DNA from: Rahnella variigena
GTDB lineage: Bacteria; Pseudomonadota; Gammaproteobacteria; Enterobacterales; Enterobacteriaceae
Direction of reading: 5' to 3'
DNA: 64,000 bases
NCBI RefSeq assembly: GCF_003610915.1
Contig: NZ_NSDJ01000001.1
Span: forward strand, 186,001-250,000
This document shows positions 23,401 to 33,861 of this stretch, one piece after another. Position 1 is the stretch's first letter. The number at the start of each line of letters is the position of its first letter. Below the pieces are notes generated by a model. That model was not told the origin of the DNA and ran no database searches. It was given only the letters and a program-made list of their open reading frames with translations. The translations under genes and the position numbers were made by a program.

Positions 23401-23664
23401 ATGAAAGTTAAAACTACAATCGCAACATTAAGCATTCTATCTGCCCTGTCATTTGGCGTTTTTGCAGCACAACCTGTAACACAGGAACAGGCTTCAAATC
23501 TGCAATCAACTGGTATGATCAGCGTGAGCGGCGTTGCCGGCGCACCTTCTGATATCCGTCAGGCATTGTCAGACAAAGCCGATGCCAAAGGCGCTAAAGC
23601 ATTCCGTGTTATTGAAGTTCGTGAAGAAGGTAACTACCACGCGACCGCTGAAATTTACCAATAA
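23401..23664 (+). CDS. yhcN: YhcN-family (DUF1471) periplasmic stress protein, copy 1
   Basis: An 87-residue secreted protein with a signal peptide (about 1-22, cleavage after FGVFA). The mature part is the DUF1471/YhcN fold: GMISVSGVAGAPSDIRQALSDKADAKGAKAFRVIEVREEGNYHATAEIYQ-type sequence (given here in short: ISVSGV, DIRQ, LSDKAD, YHATAEIYQ). E. coli YhcN responds to cytoplasmic acid and peroxide. It lies downstream of argR as in E. coli, with a close paralogue 200 bases further on. Confidence 0.92.
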   Translation: MKVKTTIATLSILSALSFGVFAAQPVTQEQASNLQSTGMISVSGVAGAPSDIRQALSDKADAKGAKAFRVIEVREEGNYHATAEIYQ

Positions 23665-23864
23665 GTTCGGGTAAACGTAGCGAAGGGGCCTGAATGAATC
23701 GGGCCCGCGCAATGCGCATCTGGACGGATTTGTCACTGCATCATCTGCGTTCCCGTAGGCTTTACGCACTCCTGAACCCGATATCACAGTTCTGATGAAT
23801 CCAGACATCAATCGACGTTGCTCTCGAAATAATCTAACAACGTCAGTGAATTCAGGAAATTATC

Positions 23865-24128
23865 ATGAAAATCATTACTACTATTGCCGCCCTTAGCCTG
23901 TTATCTGCTGTTTCTTTTGGTGCATCCGCCGCTCAGCTGGTGACTAATCAGCAGGCAGAAAATTTACAGCCTATGGGAACAATCAGCGTCAGCGGCGTCG
24001 ATGGTGTTCCGACCGATATCCGCCAGCAACTGTCTGATAAAGCCGACAGTAAAGGCGCTAAATCTTTCCGCGTGATAGAAGCCCATAACGACGGCGCTTA
24101 TCATGCAACCGCAGAAATCTATCAGTAA
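23865..24128 (+). CDS. YhcN-family (DUF1471) periplasmic stress protein, copy 2
   Basis: A second 87-residue DUF1471 protein of equal length to its neighbour. Both share ISVSGV, DIRQ, LSDKAD, KGAK, FRVIE and the identical end YHATAEIYQ, while signal peptides and surface positions differ, so the duplication is not recent. Signal peptide about 1-22 (cleavage near GASAA). A separate ribosome site (AGGAAAT) and a 200-base spacer suggest independent expression. A strong terminator follows at 24327. Confidence 0.9.
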   Translation: MKIITTIAALSLLSAVSFGASAAQLVTNQQAENLQPMGTISVSGVDGVPTDIRQQLSDKADSKGAKSFRVIEAHNDGAYHATAEIYQ

Positions 24129-24326
24129 GATCCCTGAGTAAGTCCCTGATACAAAGCCACTGTTTGAGTATTTTGAATTAGCGTTACCGGGTTTCAACAG
24201 CCACTGTTCGAAGAAATACAGCGAAAATACACTGCGCTGTTGAGGCTGGAAGGAGAGCTGACACCGCCACTGCCTTGCTCTCCGGCTAACGATACCCTCG
24301 TCGTCCTGTCCGACGACACCCTTTGG
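24129..24326 (+). other. Structured spacer downstream of second yhcN gene
   Basis: No protein gene. The stretch carries a GGAGAGC/GCTCTCC stem (24253-24284) and a GTCGTC/GACGAC hairpin (24301-24318) directly before the terminator at 24327. It is either the 3' untranslated region of the second yhcN gene or a small RNA gene; see findings. Confidence 0.45.
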
Positions 24327-24353
24327 CCCTCAATTTTTGAGGGCTTTTTTTTG
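24327..24353 (+). terminator. Intrinsic terminator on the plus strand
   Basis: GCCCTCAA-TTT-TTGAGGGC stem followed by eight T. It ends the transcript coming from the second yhcN gene or from a small RNA upstream. Confidence 0.93.
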
Positions 24354-24393
24354 CCTGAATGGCCTCAAAGAGTCATGTCCGTCGGTAAAAGGC

Positions 24394-24420
24394 AAAAAAA
24401 AAGCACAGCCGGAGCTGTGC
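24394..24420 (-). terminator. Intrinsic terminator after mpl
   Basis: GCACAGC/GCTGTGC stem with a four-base loop, followed by nine T on the minus strand. It lies 22 bases after the mpl stop. Confidence 0.93.
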
Positions 24421-24442
24421 CTGGTTCCATCAATTTACGGTT

Positions 24443-25828
24443 TTACAGCTCTTGCACAGCCTGCGCCTTGGCTGCCAGAGCCGCCAGCAGTTTGCCGTGA
24501 ATGCCGCCGAAGCCGCCGTTGCTCATCACCAGAATATGGTCGCCCGGCTGGGAAGCCTTGATCACCATATCAACCAGCGAATCTACATCTGCGCTCCAGT
24601 GCGCTGGCTGAATACAATGTTCAGCCACTTCAGCCACCTGCCATGGAATATGCTGCGGTTGTAACAGGAAGACTTCGTCAGCACGACCCAGGGACGGTGC
24701 CAGTTCATTCTTACTCATCCCCATTTTCATGGTATTTGAACGAGGTTCGAGAACCGCAAGAATGCGCGCAGTCCCGCCAACTTTGCTGCGCAACGCAGAA
24801 AGCGTGGCCAGAATGGCTGTCGGATGGTGAGCGAAATCGTCGTACACGCTGACACCGTTTTCCACACCGCGAAGCTCCAGACGGCGGCGGGCATTGATAA
24901 ATTCTCCGAGCGCTTTGCAGGCATCTTCCGGCTTAACGCCAACATGACGGGCAGCGGCGATCGCCATCAGTCCGTTATGCATGTTATGTTCGCCGACCAG
25001 ATTCCAGTTAACCTGACCGACCACTTCGCCGTGCAGATAGACTTCGAAAGTGCTGGCGTCCGGCGTCAGTTTTTTCGCATCCCATGCACAATTTTCAGCT
25101 TCACCGGCAAATTCCTGCTCACTCCAGCATCCCATCGCCATGACCTGTTTCAGTGGTGTGTCGTGCTCTGGCAAAATAATTTTGCCTTTGCCCGGCACCA
25201 GACGCACCAGATGGTGGAACTGTTTCTGAATGGCCTTGAGATCGTCGAAGATATCAGCGTGATCGAACTCGAGGTTATTGAGCACCAGTGTACGCGGGCT
25301 GTAATGAACGAACTTGGATCGTTTATCAAAGAACGCGCAGTCGTATTCGTCGGCTTCAAGCACCATAAACGGACTGTTGCCAAGACGTGCAGAGACCTCG
25401 AAATTGCCCGGCACGCCGCCAATGACATAACCCGGCTCATAGCCGCAGGCCTCGAGGATCCACGTGACCATTCCCGCCGTCGTCGTTTTGCCGTGCGTAC
25501 CCGCCACCGCAATAACCCAGCGTCCCGGAAGAACGTGATCGTGCAGCCATTGTGGCCCTGAAACATAAGGGATCCCCTGCTCCAGTACGGCCTCGACGCA
25601 AGGATTACCGCGCGTCATCGCGTTGCCGATAATCACCAGATCAGGGTGCGGATCGAGCTGTGCAGGATCGTAGCCCTGGATCAGGTTGATCCCCTGATTT
25701 TCCAGAAGCGTACTCATCGGTGGATAAACGTTGTCGTCCGAACCGGTGACCTGATGCCCCTGAGCACGAGCCAGCATCGCCAGCCCGCCCATAAACGTGC
25801 CGCAAATCCCAAGAATATGAATGCGCAT
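24443..25828 (-). CDS. mpl: UDP-MurNAc:L-Ala-gamma-D-Glu-meso-DAP ligase
   Basis: Mpl joins recycled murein tripeptide to UDP-MurNAc. The 461-residue protein has a Mur-ligase architecture: N-terminal UDP-binding motif HILGICGTFMGG (4-15), ATP-binding GTHGKTTT (110-117), the central LEADEYD, HNMHNGLMAIAAA, and the C-terminal DDFAHHPTAI. It is divergent from fbp, as in E. coli. Confidence 0.97.
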   Translation of the reverse strand: MRIHILGICGTFMGGLAMLARAQGHQVTGSDDNVYPPMSTLLENQGINLIQGYDPAQLDPHPDLVIIGNAMTRGNPCVEAVLEQGIPYVSGPQWLHDHVLPGRWVIAVAGTHGKTTTAGMVTWILEACGYEPGYVIGGVPGNFEVSARLGNSPFMVLEADEYDCAFFDKRSKFVHYSPRTLVLNNLEFDHADIFDDLKAIQKQFHHLVRLVPGKGKIILPEHDTPLKQVMAMGCWSEQEFAGEAENCAWDAKKLTPDASTFEVYLHGEVVGQVNWNLVGEHNMHNGLMAIAAARHVGVKPEDACKALGEFINARRRLELRGVENGVSVYDDFAHHPTAILATLSALRSKVGGTARILAVLEPRSNTMKMGMSKNELAPSLGRADEVFLLQPQHIPWQVAEVAEHCIQPAHWSADVDSLVDMVIKASQPGDHILVMSNGGFGGIHGKLLAALAAKAQAVQEL

Positions 25829-25995
25829 ATATTTTCCATTGATGCCTTTAAGTCAGCCGCTATTCTACCGCTCAGATTCCTCCAGAAGAAATGGATTTGC
25901 CTATGATTCGTCCATATATTTGGGCTAAACTGCCTCCGCTCTTGTGAAATTTTTATTAACGTACCGTTATCTATCCTCGATTCAGGGAAAGTGTC

Positions 25996-27000
25996 ATGAA
26001 AACGTTAGGCGAATTTATTGTTGAAAAGCAGCAGGATTTTCCACATGCAACCGGTGAACTGACAGCGTTGCTTTCAGCGATAAAACTCGGCGCCAAAATC
26101 ATTCACCGCGACATCAACAAAGCGGGTTTGGTTGATATTCTGGGCACCAGTGGTGCTGAGAATGTGCAGGGTGAAGTGCAGATGAAACTCGATCTGTACG
26201 CAAATGAAAAACTAAAAGCAGCCATGAAGGCGCGCGGTGAAATTGCCGGTATCGCGTCTGAAGAAGAAGATGAAATCGTCATTTTCGAGGGCGAACGCGC
26301 TGAAAATGCAAAATACGTCATTTTGATGGATCCGCTGGATGGTTCCTCCAACATCGACGTAAACGTCTCCGTCGGCACGATCTTCTCCATTTACCGTCGT
26401 ACCACCCCGTTGGGCCAGCCGGTTACTGAAGCTGATTTCCTGCAACCGGGGAATCGTCAGGTTGCCGCAGGTTACGTCGTGTATGGTTCTTCAACCATGC
26501 TGGTGTACACCACTGGTGCTGGCGTTCATGCCTTTACTTACGATCCTTCTCTCGGTGTGTTCTGCCTTTCTCACGAAAAAGTCTGTTTCCCTAAAAAGGG
26601 CAACATGTACTCGATCAACGAAGGTAATTACATCAAGTTCCCTCTTGGCGTTAAAAAATACATCAAGTATTGCCAGGAGCAGGATGAAGCCACACAACGC
26701 CCTTACACTTCACGTTATATCGGCTCGCTGGTCGCAGACTTCCATCGTAACCTGCTGAAAGGCGGCATTTATATTTACCCAAGCACTGCCAGTCATCCGA
26801 ACGGAAAACTGCGTTTGCTGTATGAATGCAACCCGATGGCTTTCCTTGCGGAGCAGGCCGGTGGTAAAGCCAGTGACGGTAAAAATCGTATTCTGGATAT
26901 CGTTCCGCAAAAACTGCATGAACGTGCGCCGTTCTTTGTCGGTAACAGTTCAATGGTCGAAGATGCAGAACGCTTTATCGCGCAGTTCCCGGATGAATAA
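25996..27000 (+). CDS. fbp: Fructose-1,6-bisphosphatase class I
   Basis: Fbp hydrolyses fructose-1,6-bisphosphate in gluconeogenesis. The protein is 334 residues (E. coli 332). The metal-binding motif [13 protein letters not shown] spans 111-123, the acidic loop EEEDE lies near 89-93, and [12 protein letters not shown] plus [13 protein letters not shown] form the substrate site. Divergent from mpl; the next gene converges on it. Confidence 0.98.
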   Translation: MKTLGEFIVEKQQDFPHATGELTALLSAIKLGAKIIHRDINKAGLVDILGTSGAENVQGEVQMKLDLYANEKLKAAMKARGEIAGIASEEEDEIVIFEGERAENAKYVILMDPLDGSSNIDVNVSVGTIFSIYRRTTPLGQPVTEADFLQPGNRQVAAGYVVYGSSTMLVYTTGAGVHAFTYDPSLGVFCLSHEKVCFPKKGNMYSINEGNYIKFPLGVKKYIKYCQEQDEATQRPYTSRYIGSLVADFHRNLLKGGIYIYPSTASHPNGKLRLLYECNPMAFLAEQAGGKASDGKNRILDIVPQKLHERAPFFVGNSSMVEDAERFIAQFPDE

Positions 27001-27073
27001 TCAAACTTGCCTCAATAAAATCATCAAAGAATGAACGTGATACCTCTGTAACTTAGCAATACTCCAGAACGTA

Positions 27074-27099
27074 AAAAGGTGGCTTTTCAGCCACCTTTT
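27074..27099. terminator. Bidirectional terminator between fbp and chemoreceptor gene
   Basis: AAAAGGTGGCT/AGCCACCTTTT stem with a four-base loop between two convergent genes; both strands end in a T-rich tail. Confidence 0.88.
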
Positions 27100-27124
27100 C
27101 TTTATTCAGCCCGACGTTCAGAAA

Positions 27125-28696
27125 TCAGAACTGACCTGCCCGGTTCAGCTTAAACACCGCCATGCTTTCAGCCAGCAACTGCGCCTGTTCTTCCAGAGAA
27201 CGCGTGGCCGCTGTCGCCTGCTCTACCAGTGCCGCATTCTGCTGCGCCACCTGATCCATTTGGGTAATCGCCACGTTCACCTGTTCGATGCCATGAGTCT
27301 GCTCGGTGGTTGCGATAGATATTTCGCGCATCAGACTGGTCACGCGCGTCACTTCGCTGGAAATTTCCAGCATCGTATCGGCGGCTGATTTCACCATATC
27401 CGAACCCTCAGAAACGCGGCTTTCAGAGTCAACAATCAGCTCTTTGATTTCTTTAGCAGATTGCGCACTGCGTTGCGCCAGGCTACGCACTTCACCGGCT
27501 ACCACGGCAAAACCACGCCCCTGTTCGCCCGCTCGCGCCGCTTCGACCGCGGCATTCAGCGCCAGAATATTGGTCTGGAATGCGATGCCGTCGATAACAG
27601 TAATAATGTCGCCAATGCGTTTCGAGCTGTCGGTAATGCCCTGCATTTTATCCATGACCTGATGCACGACTTCGCTGCCCTTACCGGCAATAACCGAAAC
27701 GCTCTGCGCCAGCTGATTCGCCTGTTCGGAGTTCGCGGCATTCATACGCACGGTAGATGTCAGCTGTTCCATACTTGCTGCGGTTTCTTCCAGTGACGCA
27801 GCGGATTCTTCCGTGCGCTGCGCCAGATGCACGTTACCGGCAGCCAGTTCGCGGGAACCGACATCAATCTGATTTCCGGCATCGCGCACGCGACCGACCG
27901 ACTCAACCAGAGAGTCCTGCATTTGTTTCATCGCTTTCAGCAAACGCCCCATCTCATTATTGCGGGAATCATCAATCTCATGAGTCAGGTCGCCTTTGGC
28001 GATAAATTCCAGCTGAGCGATAGAGAAATTCAGCGGATGCATGATGATTTTCTGCAAGGCAAACCACGCCAGCACCGCGATCGTTAGCGCAATGACGAAA
28101 GCCGCAACGATCACCGTCAGCTGGATACGTGCATTGGCGCGAGCCTGTTCGATGCGCTTGCTGGTGTTATCGACCGCATAAGCACGAAAATCTGCCAGCG
28201 CTTTGTCGTAAGCATTGCTGTAAGGCGTGATTTTATTTTCCAGCACATCGTAATAACCGTCTGCGCTTTGCGCCTGAAGCGCGGCCAGAATCGGGACTAA
28301 ACCGTTAGCTTTATACGCGTCGTAGGTTTTCTTCACGGCGTCGGATAAATCTCTGCCCTGCTGAGTTTCATCCTGAATGCTGACAAATTTTGCCAGATCG
28401 GTATCAGCCTGTTTGATATAACCGGCAATGCGATCGGCAGTCATTTTGGCATCATCCATCATGCCGATTTCCAGCTGGCGTACAGCCACACCGCTGGCAA
28501 CGCGCGTGCGCAGTGAGAAACTGTAGCTGTCGGCCAGTGAACCAAGTTCATCACCCTGAAGCTGATTAATCTTTTGCAGGGAAGTCGCACTCTGCCTGAT
28601 AGCATTGGCACCCAGCACGCTAACCAGCAGTAAAATCAACGTCATAAATACCAGCAAACCGATCAGACCGGCTTTTACGCTCAACTTATTCAACAT
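27125..28696 (-). CDS. Methyl-accepting chemotaxis protein (four-helix-bundle type)
   Basis: A 523-residue chemoreceptor. Membrane span about 11-31, a periplasmic domain of about 160 residues that looks helical (four-helix bundle, Tar/Tsr class), a second span about 191-214, a HAMP domain, and a cytoplasmic signalling domain with the hairpin tip [22 protein letters not shown] pairs for methylation flank the tip. It ends in FKLNRAGQF and lacks the NWETF pentapeptide that tethers CheR/CheB in Tar and Tsr. A good FliA promoter lies 87 bases upstream. The ligand is unknown. In E. coli this position holds the ytfQRT-yjfF sugar transporter. Confidence 0.95.
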   Translation of the reverse strand: MLNKLSVKAGLIGLLVFMTLILLLVSVLGANAIRQSATSLQKINQLQGDELGSLADSYSFSLRTRVASGVAVRQLEIGMMDDAKMTADRIAGYIKQADTDLAKFVSIQDETQQGRDLSDAVKKTYDAYKANGLVPILAALQAQSADGYYDVLENKITPYSNAYDKALADFRAYAVDNTSKRIEQARANARIQLTVIVAAFVIALTIAVLAWFALQKIIMHPLNFSIAQLEFIAKGDLTHEIDDSRNNEMGRLLKAMKQMQDSLVESVGRVRDAGNQIDVGSRELAAGNVHLAQRTEESAASLEETAASMEQLTSTVRMNAANSEQANQLAQSVSVIAGKGSEVVHQVMDKMQGITDSSKRIGDIITVIDGIAFQTNILALNAAVEAARAGEQGRGFAVVAGEVRSLAQRSAQSAKEIKELIVDSESRVSEGSDMVKSAADTMLEISSEVTRVTSLMREISIATTEQTHGIEQVNVAITQMDQVAQQNAALVEQATAATRSLEEQAQLLAESMAVFKLNRAGQF

Positions 28697-28782
28697 ACGA
28701 TGTTATCCAGCCATTCAGGTGAAAAGAGATACTTCCGGTGAGGTAGGGATCAGGTGATTCCTGATTTTTTGTTTGAATATTG

Positions 28783-28809
28783 TTATCGGCAACGGACTGA
28801 ATTTCTTGA
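28783..28809 (-). promoter_or_regulatory. Sigma-28 (FliA) promoter for chemoreceptor gene
   Basis: On the minus strand TCAAGAAA, an 11-base spacer and GCCGATAA. The -10 matches the FliA consensus GCCGATAA at all eight positions, the spacer is the ideal 11, and the -35 core TCAA differs from TAAA by one base. Its target encodes a chemoreceptor, a classical FliA-regulon class. Confidence 0.75.
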
Positions 28810-28966
28810 TAAGAAAAGTAAAAACAGGCAGTTACACGGTAAAGCGTCGGATGAGTAAATTTTACTGCCACCGCTGAGGATTTTGACGACCTTCAGCAGC
28901 AGGTCGTGCCGGAAAAAGCGCTAAGAGGTTCTGACGAAAAGGGCGGGAAATCGCGGGAGAGTTGGC

Positions 28967-28972
28967 TATAAT
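28967..28972 (+). promoter_or_regulatory. -10 element for ppa
   Basis: A perfect TATAAT within GTTGGCTATAATGTGCGG lies 41 bases before the ppa start codon. I do not see a good -35 at the normal spacing. Confidence 0.5.
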
Positions 28973-29012
28973 GTGCGGCACTCTATTCCTGGTTCAACGA
29001 AGGAAACCAACA

Positions 29013-29543
29013 ATGAGCTTACTGAATGTCCCGGCGGGCAAAGAACTGCCAGAAGATATCTATGTCGTTATCGAAATCCCTGCAAACGCAGATCCAATCA
29101 AGTACGAAGTGGATAAAGATACCGGCGCGCTGTTTGTAGACCGTTTCATGTCAACTGCGATGTTCTATCCGTGCAACTACGGTTACATCAACCACACTCT
29201 GTCTCTGGATGGCGACCCGGTTGACGTTCTGGTTCCAACGCCATACCCGCTGCAACCAGGTTCTGTGATCCGCTGCCGCCCTGTCGGTATGCTGAAAATG
29301 ACCGACGAAGCCGGTGAAGATGCGAAACTGGTTGCTGTTCCGCACACCAAACTGAGCAAAGAATACGATCACATTAAAGATGTGAACGACCTGCCAGAAC
29401 TGCTGCGCGGCCAGATCACCCACTTCTTCGAGCAATACAAAGCGCTGGAAAAAGGCAAATGGGTAAAAGTTGACGGTTGGGCTGACGCTGCTGCAGCAAA
29501 AGCTGAAATCGTGACTTCTTTCGAACGCGCTAAAAACAAATAA
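29013..29543 (+). CDS. ppa: Inorganic pyrophosphatase
   Basis: Ppa hydrolyses pyrophosphate and drives biosynthetic reactions. I start at [17 protein letters not shown], preceded by AAGGAAA, which gives 176 residues as in E. coli; the upstream in-frame stretch overlaps the promoter. The active-site signature [12 protein letters not shown] has the metal-binding Asp66, Asp68 and Asp71, and YGYIN precedes it. Confidence 0.98.
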   Translation: MSLLNVPAGKELPEDIYVVIEIPANADPIKYEVDKDTGALFVDRFMSTAMFYPCNYGYINHTLSLDGDPVDVLVPTPYPLQPGSVIRCRPVGMLKMTDEAGEDAKLVAVPHTKLSKEYDHIKDVNDLPELLRGQITHFFEQYKALEKGKWVKVDGWADAAAAKAEIVTSFERAKNK

Positions 29544-29580
29544 GCTTTCAGCTATTTGAATAACTGCCGTTTAAAAGAAA

Positions 29581-29606
29581 AAAACACCGCCAGATGGCGG
29601 TGTTTT
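29581..29606 (+). terminator. Intrinsic terminator after ppa
   Basis: AAAACACCGCC/GGCGGTGTTTT stem with the loop AGAT, followed by further T. It lies 37 bases after ppa and before the convergent ytfP. Confidence 0.93.
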
Positions 29607-29660
29607 TTTATGTATTAAGCGTTGTCAGACAACGATTATTTTTAGACGACCTTGCTCAGA

Positions 29661-30014
29661 TCACTCACTGACCGCTTCGTTACGCTTTACCCAGTCTCCA
29701 CCTGCTATTCTCGGCACACCATCCAGTGAGCGAATGTAGAGGTAAATCCAGGCGCTGCCATACGGTGTCGAAATCAGCTCACGACGGTAATCCTTGGTGT
29801 TACTTTTAAGCTCATCCAACTCCGCCAGTATTGACGAGGTAATGCGGTAAACTTCGCAATAGACTTTGCCTTCCCCTGGTATAACAGCAGGATAGTGGCC
29901 CAGATTATACAGGGCATACCCTTCCAGCTCATGGTCACCCAACCATTGAGCATTCGTCATCCAATGACTGTTGCCTTGCTTGCGTCGCAGACTACCGTAA
30001 ACAATTATTCGCAT
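29661..30014 (-). CDS. ytfP: Gamma-glutamylcyclotransferase-like protein YtfP
   Basis: A 117-residue AIG2/GGCT-fold protein. MRIIVYGSLRRKQGNSHWMTNA (shortened: VYGSLR at 5-10) marks the substrate-binding loop; LGHYPAVIPG and YGSAWIYLY are conserved with E. coli YtfP. I use the internal Met as start because it matches the family; the frame extends 14 codons further up to overlap the tamB stop. It follows tamB and tamA on the same strand, the usual tamA-tamB-ytfP operon. Biochemical role unproven. Confidence 0.9.
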   Translation of the reverse strand: MRIIVYGSLRRKQGNSHWMTNAQWLGDHELEGYALYNLGHYPAVIPGEGKVYCEVYRITSSILAELDELKSNTKDYRRELISTPYGSAWIYLYIRSLDGVPRIAGGDWVKRNEAVSE

Positions 30015-30045
30015 GTTTATATTCGTATAGTAAAAGTCACATGAA

Positions 30046-33000
30046 TTAAAACTCAAACTGATAGAGCAAATCCAATGCCTGATCGATGCCTGATACAGCC
30101 TGCAGGTAAAGCTTTGGCATCAACCGGTAGCGCAGAGTCAGAGTCGCCAGTGAGTCGAATATTCCAACACCATATTTCACCTGTAATCCTGGTAAAACAT
30201 AACCACTGACTACGACCTGAGAACTGTCTCCCACGCCCTGAGTATCCAGCGCCAGATTGCTGACACCGAATGCCTCGCCGATTTTACCCACAAGTTTACC
30301 ACTTTGCGCAACCCCTAACCCGATAAGAGCGGAGGTCATTGCGCCACTGTCACCGCCAGAATTGTCTAATCCCTGCCCGCGAAGCAGGTAGGACAAGGCT
30401 TCCTGCTGCGACATCGCCGGATCTGAGAATATTTCAAGTTTAGGCGCATCAGCCTCACCTGTAACCCTCAACCCCGCCACCACGTCGTTCTCTGTCGCTT
30501 CCGGGTTACGGATCGCCTCCAGATTCAGCAACGGTTGATCCGCTGGTCCGGAGAACAGCATCTGGCCTTTACGCACAATCAAGTCTTGCCCGTAAGCGTG
30601 GAAGCGCCCGGACGGAATATTAATTTGTCCGTTCAGCCCCAGACCGCGACTGTCCTGCGCCACTTTAAGTGCGCCTTCAAGACGCGCTTTCAGACCGAAT
30701 GCATCGAGGCGAACATCTTTCCCAATATTCACCATCAGGTTGCTGTTGATCGGAATAGACGCTGACTTTGGCGCAATCGGCTGACGCTGATCGTTAAGCA
30801 TCACTTCATCCGATGAAACCCCTACCGCGCTTTCCGGCAATTCCTGCACCGTAATTCGCGCCCACGGAATATCAACGGTTCCGTTAAGCGAGAACAGCTG
30901 CGGTGTGGCATCAAACACTAAATCCGGTGAAACGTCCAGACGCACCATCGGCGGCACCGAAACACGTACTTTGTTGCCCCGCGCTGCAATACGCGCCCGC
31001 CAGGCATTAAGCTCACTCCAGTCGGCGTTACCGTTCAGTTCCAGCTGGCCCTGCGCGGTTTTAATTACCCCTTCCATGATGGATGACATGCCGTTGAAAT
31101 TAATGCCGATATTGGCGTCAGTGATATCAAACGGCATAAACTGCGCGTCGAAATCGACACCGGTCAGCGCCAGCTTGCCAAACACCAGCGGTTTCTGTGC
31201 ATTCCCGCCGAGCCGCAGATTGGCATTCAGAATACCCGACGCTTTTTCGCCGTCCATCAGCGCCGGTTGCAGTAAGGCCATGGAAATACGGGCGATATTC
31301 ACATTACCGCTAAGATTACGTTTGCCCTGCGGATCGGCAATCTGAATGCTGCCATCCAGCTGGCCGTTATTAGTTATCCTGATTAACCAGTCGAGATTCG
31401 CACGGCCATTGTTCAGCCCGGCACTCAGGTTCAGCGTGTCGAAGGCGACAGGCAGCGGACTGCCCTGCACCAGTTGCTGAACCTTCACGCCTTTACCCAC
31501 CAGTGAGACGCTGGCCTGTGGCAGACCGCCCTCAGCTTTCCAGCTCACATCCGCTTTACCGCTGAACACACCGTTCAGCTGTGTATCATCGGTGAGGAAA
31601 GGTTTGACCATCGCCAGATCAAAGCGGTTGAGCACAACGCTCGCCTGCCCGCTGGCACCGGCATCAATGGTTTTCGGCACACACAAATCCGCATTCGGGT
31701 TTTGCCAGCAGTGCGGTCCGACAGTGAGGCGTTGTTCTTTGTTGAAGTAATCCAGCGCAATAGAACGGTTGAGGCGCCACTGCCCGACCGGCGTATCAAA
31801 TAACGTATTGGTGATACTGCCTTTCCACTCTTCGGTTGCACGGTCAAAACTGCCGCTTAACGCCAGGCGACCGGACACCGGTTTACCGTCGACTTTCAGC
31901 GTCAGCTGATGCTGTTTCTCGTTACCTTTGGCATCGAGATTAATATCGGTGATATCCAGCGCATCCTGTTTAAGTTGCTGAACGCGCACGGCAAGATTGC
32001 CCTGGATCTGATCGGTTGAGCTGACGTCGCCTTTGATATCCACGCGACGCACCGTCAGTGCCTGCCACTTCAGTCCGGTGGCGGTCAGATCCGCCAGCAG
32101 CTTCGGCGCTTTAAGATCACCGCGCAGTTGCAACATCCCTTTCACCACGCCGCCCAGTCCCGGCAGTGCGCCGTCAAGATGTGGCGCATCCACTTTGGCA
32201 TCGAGGTTCCAGGTGTCGCCTAGCGTGCCCTTCACATCCAGATTGTTGCGCCCCAGTTCAAGGTGCAGTTGCGGAATATCCCACTGCCCGTAACTGTTTC
32301 CGCGCACGTTACCTTGTGCTTTGACGGCGTTTTGCTTGACGTTCCCGGTCAGATCCAGCACCGGCACCTGCATCTGCCACGTGCCGCCATACAGACTGCC
32401 GCGTGTGGTGATCTTGCCCTGCAACTTCGCAGGCCAGTCCGGATACTGTTTCGCGGTATTGATGCCGGTCAGCTTCAGTTCACTGTTCCAGCTGATGGCT
32501 TTACTCCAGTCCACCACGCCGGTCAGATCGGTATTCCCTTCCAGCGCCGCAAGGCGCAGCAGCGTCAGTTTGAACTGCTCCACATTGCCTTTACCGTCAA
32601 GTGTCAGAGTGGCGGGTGGGATCTGATCACCTTTGAAATCTGAACGCAGCGAAAGCGCATAATCGGTCGCTTTACCGCTGAAATTAAGTTTGAAGCCTTT
32701 CACCTGATACTGCGGTGTGCCGGTCAGCGGCCATTGCAGCGCGTCGCTGGTAAGTTTCAGATCCAGCGGCAGACCGGCTTCTGCCAGCTGAGTTTCCAGC
32801 GCCAGCTGCGCACGAACCGGGCCGGAAAGATTCAGGCCAACATCCAGTTTGTCGCGTAATCCGCCACCCACTTTCAGTTTGATCTTCTCCCCCTTCAGCG
32901 GGTCGATATTCACTGCGGTGTTAATCGTCAGATCCACCGGCCAGTTTTGATTGAGCGTCGCCTGCCCCGTGCCATCGACAGAACCCTGAGCAGAGCGCAC

Positions 33001-33861
33001 CATCAGTTTATCCAGCTTAACCTGCTGATCCTGCGTGCTGGCCTTCAGTTCAAAACGGGTGATCAGCACATCGGTATCACCGGTCAGCCGCAGGTTTTCA
33101 CCGAGGATTTGCTGAATATCCAGATCGACCGGCAAACGGAAATCGGGTAAATCAGGCAGCAGCGGTTTGGCAAACATCTCCTGCAATGTTTCACCCAGCG
33201 GTTTCTCCGGTACCACCACCGGCGGCTCAGCCGGTTTGCCCGTCGCTTTCTCCACGGCTTTGTCCTGCGCGGCCTGCACCACTTCCGGCAGCGGATTGAC
33301 CGGCGTTTTTGGCAACGCAATCAGTAATCCGCCGATACGTGTTGGCATCAGCTGAATGGCACGGCCTTCCCAGTGTGCGCCGGTGCGGAATGACGCCAGC
33401 GAAATCGCCCGATCATCCAGCGTGATATTAATATTATCCAGCGTCAGCAGACGGAGAGTGATGGGATACGGCGTGCTGAGATTAGTCAGTGGCTCGCTGT
33501 TTTCCGGCTCCGGCTGAGCCGCAGCGGGCGTCATCTCTTTGGTGTTCACCACCACGTTGACGTCTTTTACCCGCAACGCATTGACGCACAGCGCACTGTT
33601 TTTCAGACACGAGAAATCGAGGGAAAGATGGAACTCTCCGGCTTTCACATCCACGCCCGGCATTTCGTAATGCACGCCTTTGAGCGTCAGATCGCGCCAG
33701 CCGCCTTCCGTGCTGGCGATGTTCAGCCCTGGCACAAAGCGGTTCGCGCCATTGATCATCAGATGCAGACCGGTTTGCGTCCCGACAAGGAAAGCCACCA
33801 GGCTGATTAACAGCACCAGGAAGATCAGGAAACCCAGACAGATTTTCTTAAATAAACTCAT
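30046..33861 (-). CDS. tamB: Translocation and assembly module subunit TamB
   Basis: TamB is a very long AsmA-like protein anchored in the inner membrane that spans the periplasm and works with TamA in outer-membrane biogenesis and lipid transport. The 1271 residues (E. coli 1259) begin with a signal anchor (about 7-27), continue as a long beta-rich repeat body containing many short D/N-rich strands, and end with the conserved TamB C-terminal domain ([16 protein letters not shown]...LLYQFEF). The start overlaps the tamA stop by four bases, so translation is coupled. Confidence 0.97.
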   Translation of the reverse strand: MSLFKKICLGFLIFLVLLISLVAFLVGTQTGLHLMINGANRFVPGLNIASTEGGWRDLTLKGVHYEMPGVDVKAGEFHLSLDFSCLKNSALCVNALRVKDVNVVVNTKEMTPAAAQPEPENSEPLTNLSTPYPITLRLLTLDNINITLDDRAISLASFRTGAHWEGRAIQLMPTRIGGLLIALPKTPVNPLPEVVQAAQDKAVEKATGKPAEPPVVVPEKPLGETLQEMFAKPLLPDLPDFRLPVDLDIQQILGENLRLTGDTDVLITRFELKASTQDQQVKLDKLMVRSAQGSVDGTGQATLNQNWPVDLTINTAVNIDPLKGEKIKLKVGGGLRDKLDVGLNLSGPVRAQLALETQLAEAGLPLDLKLTSDALQWPLTGTPQYQVKGFKLNFSGKATDYALSLRSDFKGDQIPPATLTLDGKGNVEQFKLTLLRLAALEGNTDLTGVVDWSKAISWNSELKLTGINTAKQYPDWPAKLQGKITTRGSLYGGTWQMQVPVLDLTGNVKQNAVKAQGNVRGNSYGQWDIPQLHLELGRNNLDVKGTLGDTWNLDAKVDAPHLDGALPGLGGVVKGMLQLRGDLKAPKLLADLTATGLKWQALTVRRVDIKGDVSSTDQIQGNLAVRVQQLKQDALDITDINLDAKGNEKQHQLTLKVDGKPVSGRLALSGSFDRATEEWKGSITNTLFDTPVGQWRLNRSIALDYFNKEQRLTVGPHCWQNPNADLCVPKTIDAGASGQASVVLNRFDLAMVKPFLTDDTQLNGVFSGKADVSWKAEGGLPQASVSLVGKGVKVQQLVQGSPLPVAFDTLNLSAGLNNGRANLDWLIRITNNGQLDGSIQIADPQGKRNLSGNVNIARISMALLQPALMDGEKASGILNANLRLGGNAQKPLVFGKLALTGVDFDAQFMPFDITDANIGINFNGMSSIMEGVIKTAQGQLELNGNADWSELNAWRARIAARGNKVRVSVPPMVRLDVSPDLVFDATPQLFSLNGTVDIPWARITVQELPESAVGVSSDEVMLNDQRQPIAPKSASIPINSNLMVNIGKDVRLDAFGLKARLEGALKVAQDSRGLGLNGQINIPSGRFHAYGQDLIVRKGQMLFSGPADQPLLNLEAIRNPEATENDVVAGLRVTGEADAPKLEIFSDPAMSQQEALSYLLRGQGLDNSGGDSGAMTSALIGLGVAQSGKLVGKIGEAFGVSNLALDTQGVGDSSQVVVSGYVLPGLQVKYGVGIFDSLATLTLRYRLMPKLYLQAVSGIDQALDLLYQFEF

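Larger units (their letters stand above)
28697..29012. other. Divergent control region, chemoreceptor and ppa
   Basis: A 316-base spacer with no gene. It holds the FliA-type promoter reading left (28783-28809) and a TATAAT -10 reading right (28967-28972). Confidence 0.6.

Noticed and set aside
23151..23435. Open frame of 94 codons on the minus strand, hydrophobic, opposite the yhcN promoter
   Set aside because: It overlaps the first codons of yhcN antisense and lies in very AT-rich DNA where hydrophobic frames arise by chance; no ribosome site or homology that I recognise.
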